DNA of 64,000 nt from Streptomyces lydicus (GTDB lineage: Bacteria; Actinomycetota; Actinomycetes; Streptomycetales; Streptomycetaceae). Location of the stretch: contig NZ_RDTE01000003.1 in NCBI RefSeq assembly GCF_004125265.1, forward strand, positions 4,216,001 through 4,280,000. The letters run 5' to 3'. Shown in pieces: positions 39,897-48,013 of this stretch. Made by a program: the position numbers and the translations under genes. The number at the start of each line of letters is the position of its first letter. Within the stretch, counting starts at the first letter, position 1. Below the pieces are notes generated by a model, which did no database searches, was not told the origin of the DNA, and worked only from the letters and a program-made list of their open reading frames with translations.

Positions 39897-41123
39897 ATGG
39901 GGGAGACGGTCGGGCGGGCGGGGCGCGCCACGGTTCAGCTGCTGGTGTCGGCCGGGCTGGCCCTGGTGTCGTACCTCTTCCTCGCCCTGCTGCTGTTCAC
40001 CGCTGTCGTGACGCTCCTCGTGGTCGGTGCGGGGGTGCTGCCCGAGACTGTCCTGCTGCTGCGCCGGATGGCCGGGTACAAGCGGCGGCGGGTGGCGGCC
40101 TGGACGGGTGAGGCGGTCCCGGAGGCCTATCTGCCGCTCACCGGGGAGCTGTCCGAGCGGGTGCGTACGGCGACCGCGGACCCGGGCACCTACCGGGATC
40201 TGCGCTGGCTCGCCGCCCACTTCGGCTACGGCCTGCTGCTGCCCTACCTGTCGCTGCCGCTCTGGGCCCTCGGCCTCCTCGTCGACGGGGTGTGGTGCGG
40301 ACTGCTGCGGCGCCCGGCCGTCGTCCTGCCGCTGATCCGGCGCCTCGCCGACCTCGACGCGGCCTGGTCCCGTGCGCTGCTGCTGCCGTCCCCGGACAGC
40401 CGGCGCACCGCCCTGCTCGCCGAGCGCGTCGAGGAACTGACCGTCACCCGGGCCGGTGCCGTCGCCGCGCACGGCGCCGAACTGCGGCGTATCGAACGGG
40501 ATCTGCACGACGGCGCCCAGGCCCGGCTGGTGGCGCTGTCGATGCGGGTGGGGCTGGCCAAGCGGGCCTACGACACCAACCCCGAGCTGGCGCGCAGGCT
40601 CCTCGACGACGCCCAGGACCAGGCCGAAGAGGCGCTGACCGAGCTGCGCCATGTCGTACGCGGCATCCATCCGCCGATCCTCACGGACCGGGGTCTGGTG
40701 GGGGCGGTGCGGGCGCTGGCGGCGAGCAGCGGGCTCGAGGTGGCGGTGCGCGCGGACTCGGTGGAGGACGGCCCGCGCGCCCCGGCGGCGGTCGAGGCGG
40801 CCGCGTACTTCGTCGTCGCCGAGGCGCTGACCAATGCCGCGAAGCACAGCGGGGCGGACCGCGCCGCCGTGGAACTGGCCCGCGGGGACGGCCTGTTGAC
40901 GGTGTCGGTCCGCGACGAGGGCTGTGGCGGCGCCGGGGCCGGCTCCCCCGGGGGAGGCTTGGGGAGCACCGGCTCCCCCGGGGAAGGCGCCGCCGGAGCG
41001 CCGGGAGGCAGCGGGCTGCTCGGCATCCGGCGGCGGGTCGCGGCGCTCGACGGGACCGTGGAAGTGACCAGCCCCGCCGGGGGCCCGACCGTGATCGAAG
41101 TGGAGTTGCCGTGCGTGTGGTGA
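39897..41123 (+). CDS. Sensor histidine kinase (NarL/DesK-type)
   Basis: Membrane sensor of a two-component system. About 408 residues, with an N-terminal pair of helices (LLVSAGLALVSYLFLALLLF and LLVVGAGVLPETVLL) and a further pair near residues 105–150. The HisKA_3 dimerisation motif is RRIERDLHDGAQARLVALSMR with the phospho-accepting His. The ATPase N-box is YFVVAEALTNAAKHS, with VRDEGCGG (G1) and GSGLLGIRRRVAALDG (G2). Between G1 and G2 is an extra Gly/Ser/Pro insert of about 25 residues from a palindromic repeat. ATG at 39897 lacks a clear ribosome-binding site; possibly leaderless. The 3' end overlaps the regulator gene by 13 bp. Confidence 0.92.
   Translation: MGETVGRAGRATVQLLVSAGLALVSYLFLALLLFTAVVTLLVVGAGVLPETVLLLRRMAGYKRRRVAAWTGEAVPEAYLPLTGELSERVRTATADPGTYRDLRWLAAHFGYGLLLPYLSLPLWALGLLVDGVWCGLLRRPAVVLPLIRRLADLDAAWSRALLLPSPDSRRTALLAERVEELTVTRAGAVAAHGAELRRIERDLHDGAQARLVALSMRVGLAKRAYDTNPELARRLLDDAQDQAEEALTELRHVVRGIHPPILTDRGLVGAVRALAASSGLEVAVRADSVEDGPRAPAAVEAAAYFVVAEALTNAAKHSGADRAAVELARGDGLLTVSVRDEGCGGAGAGSPGGGLGSTGSPGEGAAGAPGGSGLLGIRRRVAALDGTVEVTSPAGGPTVIEVELPCVW
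40948..40985. repeat. Palindromic repeat in the histidine kinase gene
   Basis: GGCTCCCCCGGGGGAGGC is followed by TTGGGGAGCACC and a second GGCTCCCCCGGGGAAGGC. It encodes the low-complexity linker GSPGGGLGSTGSPGEG between the G1 and G2 boxes of the kinase. Similar in kind to the element inside asd. Confidence 0.55.
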
Positions 41124-41755
41124 TCGGTGAGGACAACGCCCTGCTGAGGGAGGGCCTGGTGCTGCTGCTGACCTCCGCCGGGCACGAGGTGGTGGCGGTC
41201 GCGGCCGACGGTCCCGAGGTGCTGCCCGCGCTGCTCGCCCACCGCCCTGATGCCGCGGTGCTGGACGTCCGGATGCCCCCTTCGTTCCGTGACGAGGGGC
41301 TGCGCGCGGCACTGGCGGCGCGGCGGGAGATACCCGGTCTGCCGGTGCTGGTGCTGTCGCAGTACGTGGAGGAGACCTACGCCGTGGAGTTGCTGGGCGG
41401 TGGCGCCGGCGGGGTCGGCTATCTGCTGAAGGACCGGGTGGGGCGGGTCGACGAGTTCCTGGGCGCGCTGGAACGCGTGGCGGCGGGCGGCACCGCGCTG
41501 GACCCCGAGGTGGTCACGGAGCTGCTGACCCGGCGCCGCGACGATCCTCTCGACGCCCTGACGCCGCGCGAACGTGAGGTGCTGCAGCTCATGGCCCAGG
41601 GCCGGGACAACGCGACGATCGCGCAGGTGCTGGTGGTGTCGGACCGCGCGGTGAGCAAGCACATCGGAAACATCTTCGCGAAGCTGGGGCTGCCGGCGAG
41701 CGACAGCGGGCATCGACGGGTGCTGGCGGTGCTGGCGTACCTGAACGGGCGGTAG
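41111..41755 (+). CDS. LuxR/NarL-family response regulator
   Basis: Cognate regulator of the overlapping kinase gene. The 214-residue protein has a receiver domain (RVVIGEDNALLREGLVLLL acidic pocket, AAVLDVRMPP with the phospho-Asp, VLVLSQYVEE, GVGYLLKDRV with the Lys). The C-terminal LuxR helix-turn-helix is DALTPREREVLQLMAQGRDNATIAQVLVVSDRAVSKHIGNIFAKL. GTG start at 41111 inside the kinase 3' end. A longer upstream reading in this frame runs through kinase codons and is rejected. It may regulate the convergent ABC transporter genes. Confidence 0.93.
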   Translation: MRVVIGEDNALLREGLVLLLTSAGHEVVAVAADGPEVLPALLAHRPDAAVLDVRMPPSFRDEGLRAALAARREIPGLPVLVLSQYVEETYAVELLGGGAGGVGYLLKDRVGRVDEFLGALERVAAGGTALDPEVVTELLTRRRDDPLDALTPREREVLQLMAQGRDNATIAQVLVVSDRAVSKHIGNIFAKLGLPASDSGHRRVLAVLAYLNGR

Positions 41756-41900
41756 GCGCGGGCCACGGCGGCGGGGCGGAGGCCAAGCCCTGAGGCGCGC
41801 AGGCCCCGGGCCCCGCACCCCGGGCCCCGCACCCCGGGCCCCGCGCCGCGGCACGAGCAGCGCCTCCCTACCGGCCTTCGCCCGCCCCCTCCGCCCGTCC
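41756..41900. other. Convergent gap with GC-only tandem repeat
   Basis: Between the regulator (plus) and the ABC permease (minus) lies a 15-bp unit CCCCGGGCCCCGCAC repeated nearly three times (41808–41850). It can form several alternative hairpins and may terminate both transcripts. Confidence 0.5.
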
Positions 41901-44522
41901 TCACCACCCCGACGGCCCGGTGCCCGGATACCGCCCCCGCAGCATCACCCGCAACGGCAGCATCGTCCCCGCCCCCGTCACCACCGCCACCACGGCGACG
42001 ACCAGCACCGCCTGCCCCAGCGGCAGCGACGGCACCGTACCCGCCATCGCCAGGCTGAACGCCAGCAGCGGCACCGAGGCCACCGCGGCCCCCACGACCA
42101 GCCCGGTCACGGCCAGCGCCGCCGCCTCCAGCCGCAGCATCCACCGCAGTTGGCGGCGCCCCGCCCCCGCCAGGCGCAGCAGCCGCAGCTCGGGCCGCCG
42201 GCCGAGAGCGATCAGCGACAGCGTGCTCAGCAGCGCGATCACGATGAAGCCCCCGATCGCCGACAGCGCCGCCGCCGTCAGCACCTCACCCAGCGCCTGG
42301 TCCGGTGCCTCGACCCGTACGGAGGCGGCGGCGCCCCGCTCCACCCGTGCGCCCGACACCGCGGCCGTCAGGGCCCGGGCGACCGCCTCGTGGTCGCCGC
42401 CCGGTGCGGCCGTGACCAGCACCTGCCCCGGGCCCGGCAGCGACAGATGGCGCAGCAGCTCGTCCCGGGAGAAGAGGAAGTCCCCCAGGGCCAGCGACCG
42501 TTCGTAGATCGCCACGACCCGCAGCCGTGCCTGCGCCCCGTCCCCGAAGCGCAGCGTCACCACGGAGCCGGGCCGGGCGTCGAGCGACCGCGCCCGGTCG
42601 GCACCGACCGCGACCGTGCCGGGCCGCAGCTCTTCCACGGTCCCCTCGCGCACCCCGGGATCGAGCGTCCGGGTCAGCCGCTGCGGTGTGACGCCGAGCA
42701 CCGGCAGCCGGTCCAGCCGGGGTTCGCCGGCCTCCCGCCGCGCCACCACCACGGTGCTGCGCACCACCTCCGTCGCCGCCCGCACCCCCGGCACCGCACG
42801 GATCCGCTCGACCGCACCGGCCGGCAGCCCGCCGTCCGCCCGCACCGCAAGGCCGGCCCGCAGCGCCCCGCGGGCCTGGACCGCCCCCTCGCGGGCGAGC
42901 GTCGCCCCCGCCGAGAGCTGTACGCAGACGAAGGCGACGACCAGGATGACGATGGTGAGCGCGGCCCCCGAACGGCGTGCCTCCGCCCGGCAGTTGGCGG
43001 CGGCGAGATAGCCGCCCGGGCCGCCGAACCGCCGCAGCGGCGCCCCCAGCACCCGCATCGCGCCCTCCGCGATCCACGGGCCGAGCAGCGCACAGGCGCT
43101 CACCATCGTCACCGTCGCCGCCCCGGCAGCGGCACCCGCGGCCGCTCCGCGCTGCAGGACCGCCGTCCCCGCCGAGCTGACGCCCACGAACAGCAGCACC
43201 AGCCCGGTGACCTTGCGCGCGGTGCCGGGGCGCGCCTCGCGCAGCGCCTCCGCCGGGCGCACCTTCGCGGTCCTGGCGCAGGCGAGTACCGCCGCGATAT
43301 GGGCCACCGCGACGGTGATCCCGGCGGTGATCAGCGGTGCGGGCCACAGCCAGGGCGGAAGGGGGAGTTCGAGGCCGGGCGGCAGCGCGCCGTGCGCCTC
43401 CAGCAGCGCCCGCAGCGCGGCGTACCCGGGGAACGCTCCCACCGCCCCCGCCAGCGCCGCACCGCCCGCGACCCGCCCCACCTCCTTCCCCACCGCACCG
43501 CGCAACTGCCGCGGGGTCGCCCCGACGGCACGCAACAGGCCCAGTTCACGGTCGCGTTGCCGCAGCGCCTGCACCACCGTCGACGACACCACGAGCAGCG
43601 CGATCAGTACGACGGTGGCGGCCACCGAGCCCAGCAGCTCCAGCAGTCCGGTCCGGGCGGGGCCGGCGTCGAGGAATTCGGCGCCGCCGCGCCCGTTCCC
43701 GGTCAGCACCCGCAGCGCGGCCGCGTCACCGTCCGCGCGCCGCCCGATGCTCCTGACACCCGCCGCGTCCAGGGCGCGCCGTACCCGCGCGGCCAGCTCC
43801 CCGGTGTCCGCACCGGGCCGGGCGAGCACCTCCAGGGCGTCCATCGCCCCCGGGTGCCCGGACAGCCGACGGGCTTCGCCGGCCGTGAAGTAGACGGCGG
43901 CGGACGGCCCGTCGGCGACCCCCACGACGGTGTACGCCGCGTCCCTGCCGCCCACCCGCAGCGCCACACGCGCCCCGAGCCGCGCTCCGGCACCCGCCCC
44001 GAGCCGCGCTCCGGCACCCGCCCCTACCCGGCCGCCGCCCCGGGTCCCGTCGCCCACCGCGACCGCACCCACCACGACCTCGCCCGCCCGCCGCGGCGCA
44101 CGCCCCTGCCGTACGACGCGGGGCGCCGGCCGGGCCGCCTCCCAGGGCCGTCCGAGGGCCGCCCGCCCCGCCATGCCCACCCGGAAGACCTGGTCGGCAA
44201 CGGCCGCCCGCACCCCGGGCACCTTCCGCACCACGCCGAGGGCCGCCCACGGGACCCGCACCCGCTCGGTGAGCCCGGCCCGGGTAGTCCTGGGTGCGCT
44301 GCCCCACGGCTTCGCGGTGAAGCGGGTTTCCTGGTCCCCGGCGACCACGAAAGCGGTCCCCGCATACCGCTCCACCCGCGGATGCCCGGCCCCGGCCGAG
44401 GCGAGCATGAGACCGAAGGTGCCGAGAAGCAGCGAGGTGAGGGCGAGGGCGGCGAAGACCGCGGCCCAGGCCTTGCGGTGCGTACGGGCGGCGCGGGAGG
44501 CGAGGAGTCCGGTCACCTTCAT
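41901..44522 (-). CDS. FtsX-like ABC transporter permease
   Basis: Membrane subunit of a MacB/LolCE-like ABC system. 873 residues with duplicated FtsX modules. The N-terminal helix is WAAVFAALALTSLLLGTFGLMLA. A large extracytoplasmic domain follows, then a first FtsX core (VAATVVLIALLVVSSTVVQALRQRDRELGLLRAVGATPRQLR). A second extracytoplasmic domain comes next, and then a second FtsX core (IGGFIVIALLSTLSLIALGRRPELRLLRLAGAGRRQLRW). Within the first outer domain an 8-residue unit GAGARLGA is repeated through a 24-bp DNA duplication (43973–44020). Overlaps the ATPase gene by ATGA. Substrate unknown; proximity to the two-component genes suggests envelope stress or peptide export. Confidence 0.88.
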   Translation of the reverse strand: MKVTGLLASRAARTHRKAWAAVFAALALTSLLLGTFGLMLASAGAGHPRVERYAGTAFVVAGDQETRFTAKPWGSAPRTTRAGLTERVRVPWAALGVVRKVPGVRAAVADQVFRVGMAGRAALGRPWEAARPAPRVVRQGRAPRRAGEVVVGAVAVGDGTRGGGRVGAGAGARLGAGAGARLGARVALRVGGRDAAYTVVGVADGPSAAVYFTAGEARRLSGHPGAMDALEVLARPGADTGELAARVRRALDAAGVRSIGRRADGDAAALRVLTGNGRGGAEFLDAGPARTGLLELLGSVAATVVLIALLVVSSTVVQALRQRDRELGLLRAVGATPRQLRGAVGKEVGRVAGGAALAGAVGAFPGYAALRALLEAHGALPPGLELPLPPWLWPAPLITAGITVAVAHIAAVLACARTAKVRPAEALREARPGTARKVTGLVLLFVGVSSAGTAVLQRGAAAGAAAGAATVTMVSACALLGPWIAEGAMRVLGAPLRRFGGPGGYLAAANCRAEARRSGAALTIVILVVAFVCVQLSAGATLAREGAVQARGALRAGLAVRADGGLPAGAVERIRAVPGVRAATEVVRSTVVVARREAGEPRLDRLPVLGVTPQRLTRTLDPGVREGTVEELRPGTVAVGADRARSLDARPGSVVTLRFGDGAQARLRVVAIYERSLALGDFLFSRDELLRHLSLPGPGQVLVTAAPGGDHEAVARALTAAVSGARVERGAAASVRVEAPDQALGEVLTAAALSAIGGFIVIALLSTLSLIALGRRPELRLLRLAGAGRRQLRWMLRLEAAALAVTGLVVGAAVASVPLLAFSLAMAGTVPSLPLGQAVLVVAVVAVVTGAGTMLPLRVMLRGRYPGTGPSGW

Positions 44523-45361
44523 GCCGCCCGCCCCCCGTCGAGCCCGGCCGCCGTCTCCCGATTGCCGCCCAAGTCCCGCATGATGCGGCCGACTTGGCGG
44601 GCATCCGGCCGTTCCAGACGCGAGACGATCCGCCCCCGTACGAGAAAGACGGCCTCATCCGTCCAGGCGGCGGCGACCGGATCGTGCGTCACCATGACGA
44701 CGGTGTGGCCGTCGCGGTCGACGGCGCCCCGCAGCAGGGCGAGAACGTCGCGAGCGGTGGCCGGGTCGAGCGAGCCCGTGGGCTCATCAGCGAAGACGAT
44801 GTCCGGCTCGGTGACCAGCGCCCGGGCGACCGCCACGCGCTGACGCTGCCCACCGGACAGCTCCGACGGCGCGGCCTCGCCCCGCTCTCCCAGCCCGACG
44901 GCTGCGAGCCCCCGCCGGACCCGTTCCCCCACCGGCACGTCTCCGAGCAGCAACGGCAGGGCGACGTTCTCCGCGACGCTCAACGACGGCACGAGGTTGT
45001 GGGCCTGGAACACGAACCCGACCCGCTCCCGCCGCAGCCGGGTCAGGGCCGCCTCCTTGAGCGAGGACAGCTCCGTACCGCCGATACGCACCGCCCCCGC
45101 GGTCGGCCGGTCGAGCCCCGCGGCACACTGCAGCAGCGTCGACTTCCCCGACCCGGACGGCCCCATCACCGCGAGGAAACGCCCCCGTGGCACCGCGAGG
45201 TCAACGGGGTGCAGGGCCGCCACCCCGCGCCGGTACTCCCGGCCGACCCCCTCCAGCGTGAGCGCGTCGGCCCCCGGGTCCCGCCGCCCCGCGGTGGCTC
45301 GCGCCGATTCCCGCCCCGCGGTAGCCGTCGCCGGATCGCGCCGCCGCCCGAACATGCGCAC
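44519..45361 (-). CDS. ABC transporter ATPase (MacB/LolD-type)
   Basis: Energises the FtsX-type permease encoded downstream. The 280-residue protein has a disordered N-terminus of about 30 residues (with DPATATAGRESARATAGR duplications). The ATPase follows: Walker A AVMGPSGSGKSTLLQCAAGL, Q-loop FVFQAHNLVPSLSVAENVALPL, signature PSELSGGQRQRVAVARALV, Walker B DIVFADEPTGSLD, H-loop VVMVTHDPVAA. The LPLLL insertion and 'NLVPSLS' segment are typical of the MacB/LolD subfamily. Promoter-proximal gene of the two. Confidence 0.92.
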   Translation of the reverse strand: MRMFGRRRDPATATAGRESARATAGRRDPGADALTLEGVGREYRRGVAALHPVDLAVPRGRFLAVMGPSGSGKSTLLQCAAGLDRPTAGAVRIGGTELSSLKEAALTRLRRERVGFVFQAHNLVPSLSVAENVALPLLLGDVPVGERVRRGLAAVGLGERGEAAPSELSGGQRQRVAVARALVTEPDIVFADEPTGSLDPATARDVLALLRGAVDRDGHTVVMVTHDPVAAAWTDEAVFLVRGRIVSRLERPDARQVGRIMRDLGGNRETAAGLDGGRAA

Positions 45362-45497
45362 GCCCTCTCAGTGGGTCGGATGGATCACCAGGTCACCGAG
45401 AAACGCTAGAAACGAAAAGGGGAGGAGAGGAGAGAGCACGGGCCCGTTTCCGGGGTGTAGCGGGCTCCACTACGGGCGGGGGAGCCCCGGCCGGCGG

Positions 45498-46220
45498 TCA
45501 GGTGCCGGTGGGCGGGGGCGGGGGCGGGGAACCCGGCCCGGTGACCCGTAGCCCTTCGATGAGCAGCCGCAGGCCGAAGGTGAAGTGCGCGGCGAAGTCC
45601 GTGCTGGTGAGCACCGGCAGCGCGGGGGCGAGATGGGGGTACTGCGCCGGCGTCACCGCGGCCCGCAGCCGGTCGGGGTCCGCCGGGCCGTCGCCTGCGG
45701 CCTGGAGGGCGGCCTGCTCCTCCAGGGTGTGGCCGAGGGTGAAGTGGACGACCGCGAGGGCGGCACGGGCGGCGTCGTCGGGGGCGAAGTCCGCGTCCCG
45801 CAGCACACCGATGAGGGTGTCGGCGAAGCCGAGGGTATGGCTGCCGGTGGAGTGCGTACCGGCGTAGACGCGGGCCCCGTCCCGGCGGCCGAGGAGCGCC
45901 GCACGCATCCGGTGGGCCAGTTCGGCCAGGCACTCGCTCCAGTCCGCCGACGGGAGCGGCCGTTCGAGGCAGTCGGCGAGCAGCGCTTCGGCCATGGCGG
46001 TCAGCAGCTCATGCTTGGTCGCGAAGTAGCGGTACAGCGCACCGGCCCGTACGTCCATGGCCTCGGCCAGCCGCCGCATGGTGAGCGCGTCGAGCCCGGC
46101 CTCGTCCAGCAGTGCCAGGGCGGCTTCGACGGTGCGCGCCTGGTCGAGTTTCGGGGGCCGGCCCCGGGTCGTGACAGCAGCACGGGCGGCGGGCGAGCTG
46201 GGGGTTGACGCGGCACTCAT
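45498..46220 (-). CDS. TetR-family repressor (TetR_C-type)
   Basis: Likely repressor of the divergent FAD monooxygenase. The 240-residue protein has the helix-turn-helix ALALLDEAGLDALTMRRLAEAMDVRAGALYRYFATKHELL and a large C-terminal ligand-binding domain (ALAVVHFTLGHTLEEQAAL), as in TetR itself. It ends in a proline-rich tail (GPGSPPPPPPTGT). ATG 46220 chosen; the longer frame would need a TTG inside the operator. Two adjacent palindromes lie just upstream. Confidence 0.88.
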   Translation of the reverse strand: MSAASTPSSPAARAAVTTRGRPPKLDQARTVEAALALLDEAGLDALTMRRLAEAMDVRAGALYRYFATKHELLTAMAEALLADCLERPLPSADWSECLAELAHRMRAALLGRRDGARVYAGTHSTGSHTLGFADTLIGVLRDADFAPDDAARAALAVVHFTLGHTLEEQAALQAAGDGPADPDRLRAAVTPAQYPHLAPALPVLTSTDFAAHFTFGLRLLIEGLRVTGPGSPPPPPPTGT

Positions 46221-46233
46221 GGATCTCACTATA

Positions 46234-46263
46234 GTGAACAACGTTCACGTGAACACCGTTCAT
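46234..46263. promoter_or_regulatory. Double 15-bp TetR operator
   Basis: Two abutting 15-bp palindromes, GTGAACAACGTTCAC and GTGAACACCGTTCAT, fill the gap between the TetR gene and the monooxygenase gene. The first is perfect (GTGAAC…GTTCAC), the second has one mismatch per arm. The spacing suits cooperative binding of two dimers that block both promoters. Confidence 0.75.
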
Positions 46264-46296
46264 TAAATCTGGGCACACCTCGACCGGAGGCCAGTC

Positions 46297-47994
46297 ATGC
46301 ATGCCGCCAGGGATCTCACCGCCGATACCCACGCCAGCACCAGCACCGACGTCGACACCGGCACCGGCACCGGCACCGGCACCGGCACCGATGTGATCGT
46401 GGTGGGCGCGGGGCCGACCGGGCTGCTGCTCGGTGCCGAACTGGCGCTCGCCGGCGTACGGGTGCAGATCCTCGAACGGCGGGCCACGGCACAGCGGGAT
46501 TCACGGGCGCTGACACTGCATCCGCGCAGTATCGAGCTGATGGACCAACGGGGCCTGGCGGAACGGTTCCTGGCAGCTGGCCGCCGGGTGCCGGGGTGGC
46601 ACTTCGCGGGGCTGGACACCCGGCTGGACTTCAGCGCGCTGGACACCCGGCACGGCTACACCCTGTTCCTCGCCCAGGCCCGCACCGAACAGCTGCTGGC
46701 GGAGCGCGCGAGCGAACTCGCCGTGCCGGTCCGGCGCGGATACGAGGTGGTCGGACTGCGTCGGAGCGGCAAGGGCGGCGACGCGGGCGGCAGAGGGAGC
46801 AGAGGCGGCAGGGAATCGGGCGAGACCGGCGTGGAAGTGGACCTCCGCGGCCCCGGCGGCACCCTGGAGACCGTACGGGCGCGGTATGTGGTCGGGTGCG
46901 ACGGCGGGCGGAGCGTGGTGCGGCGGGCCGCCGGGATCGGCTTTCCCGGCACCGACGAGACGCTGAGCGGAGCGCTGGGGGATTTCGCGACCGTCGACCC
47001 GGCAGCCCTCGACCGCGCGCGGGCCCATGGCGTACTGGCCGTACCGCTGGAGCCGGAACCCCCTGCCGGACCCGGGCATGAGGACGAACGGGAGAGCGGC
47101 GGCGCCACCCGGATCGTCCTCCTGGACCCACAGCGGATGCGGACACCGTCCGCCGAACCACTGACCCTCGACGAGTTCCGGGCCTCCCTGCGACGGATCT
47201 GCGGAACCGACTGCGGGGTGGCACGGCCCCGCTGGCTGTCGCGGTTCGGCAACGCCACCCGTCTCGCGGCCTCTTACCGTGCCGGGCGCGTCCTGCTGGC
47301 CGGCGATGCCGCCCATATTCACTTCCCGGCGGCCGGCCAGGGTCTCAACACCGGGCTCCAGGACGCGATGAACCTGGGCTGGAAGCTCGCCGCCGAGATC
47401 AACGGCTGGGCCCCGCCCGGCCTGCTCGACAGCTATCACGCCGAGCGGCACCCGGTCGGGCAGGCGGTCACGGAGAACACCGAGGTCCAGACGCTGCTGG
47501 CGGAGCTGGCCCTGCTCCCGCCGTACCAGCGGCCGGCCGCCGCACTGCGCGCGCTGCTGACCGAACTCCTGGACATCGAGGAGGTCAACCGACGCCTCGC
47601 CGGGCGGATTTCCGCGCTCGACACCGCCTATCTCGCGGCCGGCACGGACGCCGACCTGCTGGTGGGACGGCGGATGCCCGATATCGCGCTGACGGCGACC
47701 GGCGCGGAGTCGCTACGCCTCTACGAACTCCTCCCGCACGGCCGGTTCGTCCTGCTCGACCTCGCGGGGGACCAGGAGATACGGCAGTCCGTCGAGGCCA
47801 GATGGGGGAAGCGGGTGACCGCACTCAGCGTCACCGAGTGCGAATCCCGCACCGATCTGGACGGGGTGCGCGAGATCCTGGTCCGCCCCGACGGCCATAT
47901 CGCCTGGGCCACCCGCAGCACGGAGGTGCAGACCCGCCGCACCGAACGCTTCCGCGCACTGACCAGCTGGGCCGGTCGCCCCGCAGGGGACTGA
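46297..47994 (+). CDS. FAD-dependent aromatic monooxygenase
   Basis: Group A flavin hydroxylase, probably acting on a polyketide-like or drug-like aromatic compound. 565 residues. The FAD-binding motif is DVIVVGAGPTGLLLGAELALAG, with ERRATAQRDSRALTLHPRSIELMDQRGL. The second motif is RYVVGCDGGRSVVRRAAGI (DG motif), and the GD motif is VLLAGDAAHIHFPAAGQGLNTGLQDAMNLGWKLA. The C-terminal thioredoxin-like domain (HGRFVLLDLAGDQEIRQ) is usual for the phenol-hydroxylase/rifampicin-monooxygenase branch. Good GGAGG seven nt upstream. Regulated presumably by the divergent TetR protein. A hexanucleotide repeat lies near the 5' end. Confidence 0.9.
   Translation: MHAARDLTADTHASTSTDVDTGTGTGTGTGTDVIVVGAGPTGLLLGAELALAGVRVQILERRATAQRDSRALTLHPRSIELMDQRGLAERFLAAGRRVPGWHFAGLDTRLDFSALDTRHGYTLFLAQARTEQLLAERASELAVPVRRGYEVVGLRRSGKGGDAGGRGSRGGRESGETGVEVDLRGPGGTLETVRARYVVGCDGGRSVVRRAAGIGFPGTDETLSGALGDFATVDPAALDRARAHGVLAVPLEPEPPAGPGHEDERESGGATRIVLLDPQRMRTPSAEPLTLDEFRASLRRICGTDCGVARPRWLSRFGNATRLAASYRAGRVLLAGDAAHIHFPAAGQGLNTGLQDAMNLGWKLAAEINGWAPPGLLDSYHAERHPVGQAVTENTEVQTLLAELALLPPYQRPAAALRALLTELLDIEEVNRRLAGRISALDTAYLAAGTDADLLVGRRMPDIALTATGAESLRLYELLPHGRFVLLDLAGDQEIRQSVEARWGKRVTALSVTECESRTDLDGVREILVRPDGHIAWATRSTEVQTRRTERFRALTSWAGRPAGD
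46357..46386 (+). repeat. ACCGGC hexanucleotide repeat in coding sequence
   Basis: Five exact tandem copies of ACCGGC encode a Gly-Thr run just before the FAD-binding motif. In-frame gain or loss changes only the length of a flexible leader. Confidence 0.8.
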
Positions 47995-48013
47995 GGGGCG
48001 ACCGTGCACGTCG

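Noticed and set aside
40292..41110. N-terminal extension of the response regulator frame
   Set aside because: The stretch lies wholly inside the kinase gene in another frame and reads as Arg/Ala/Gly-rich shadow sequence; the receiver domain starts at GTG 41111.
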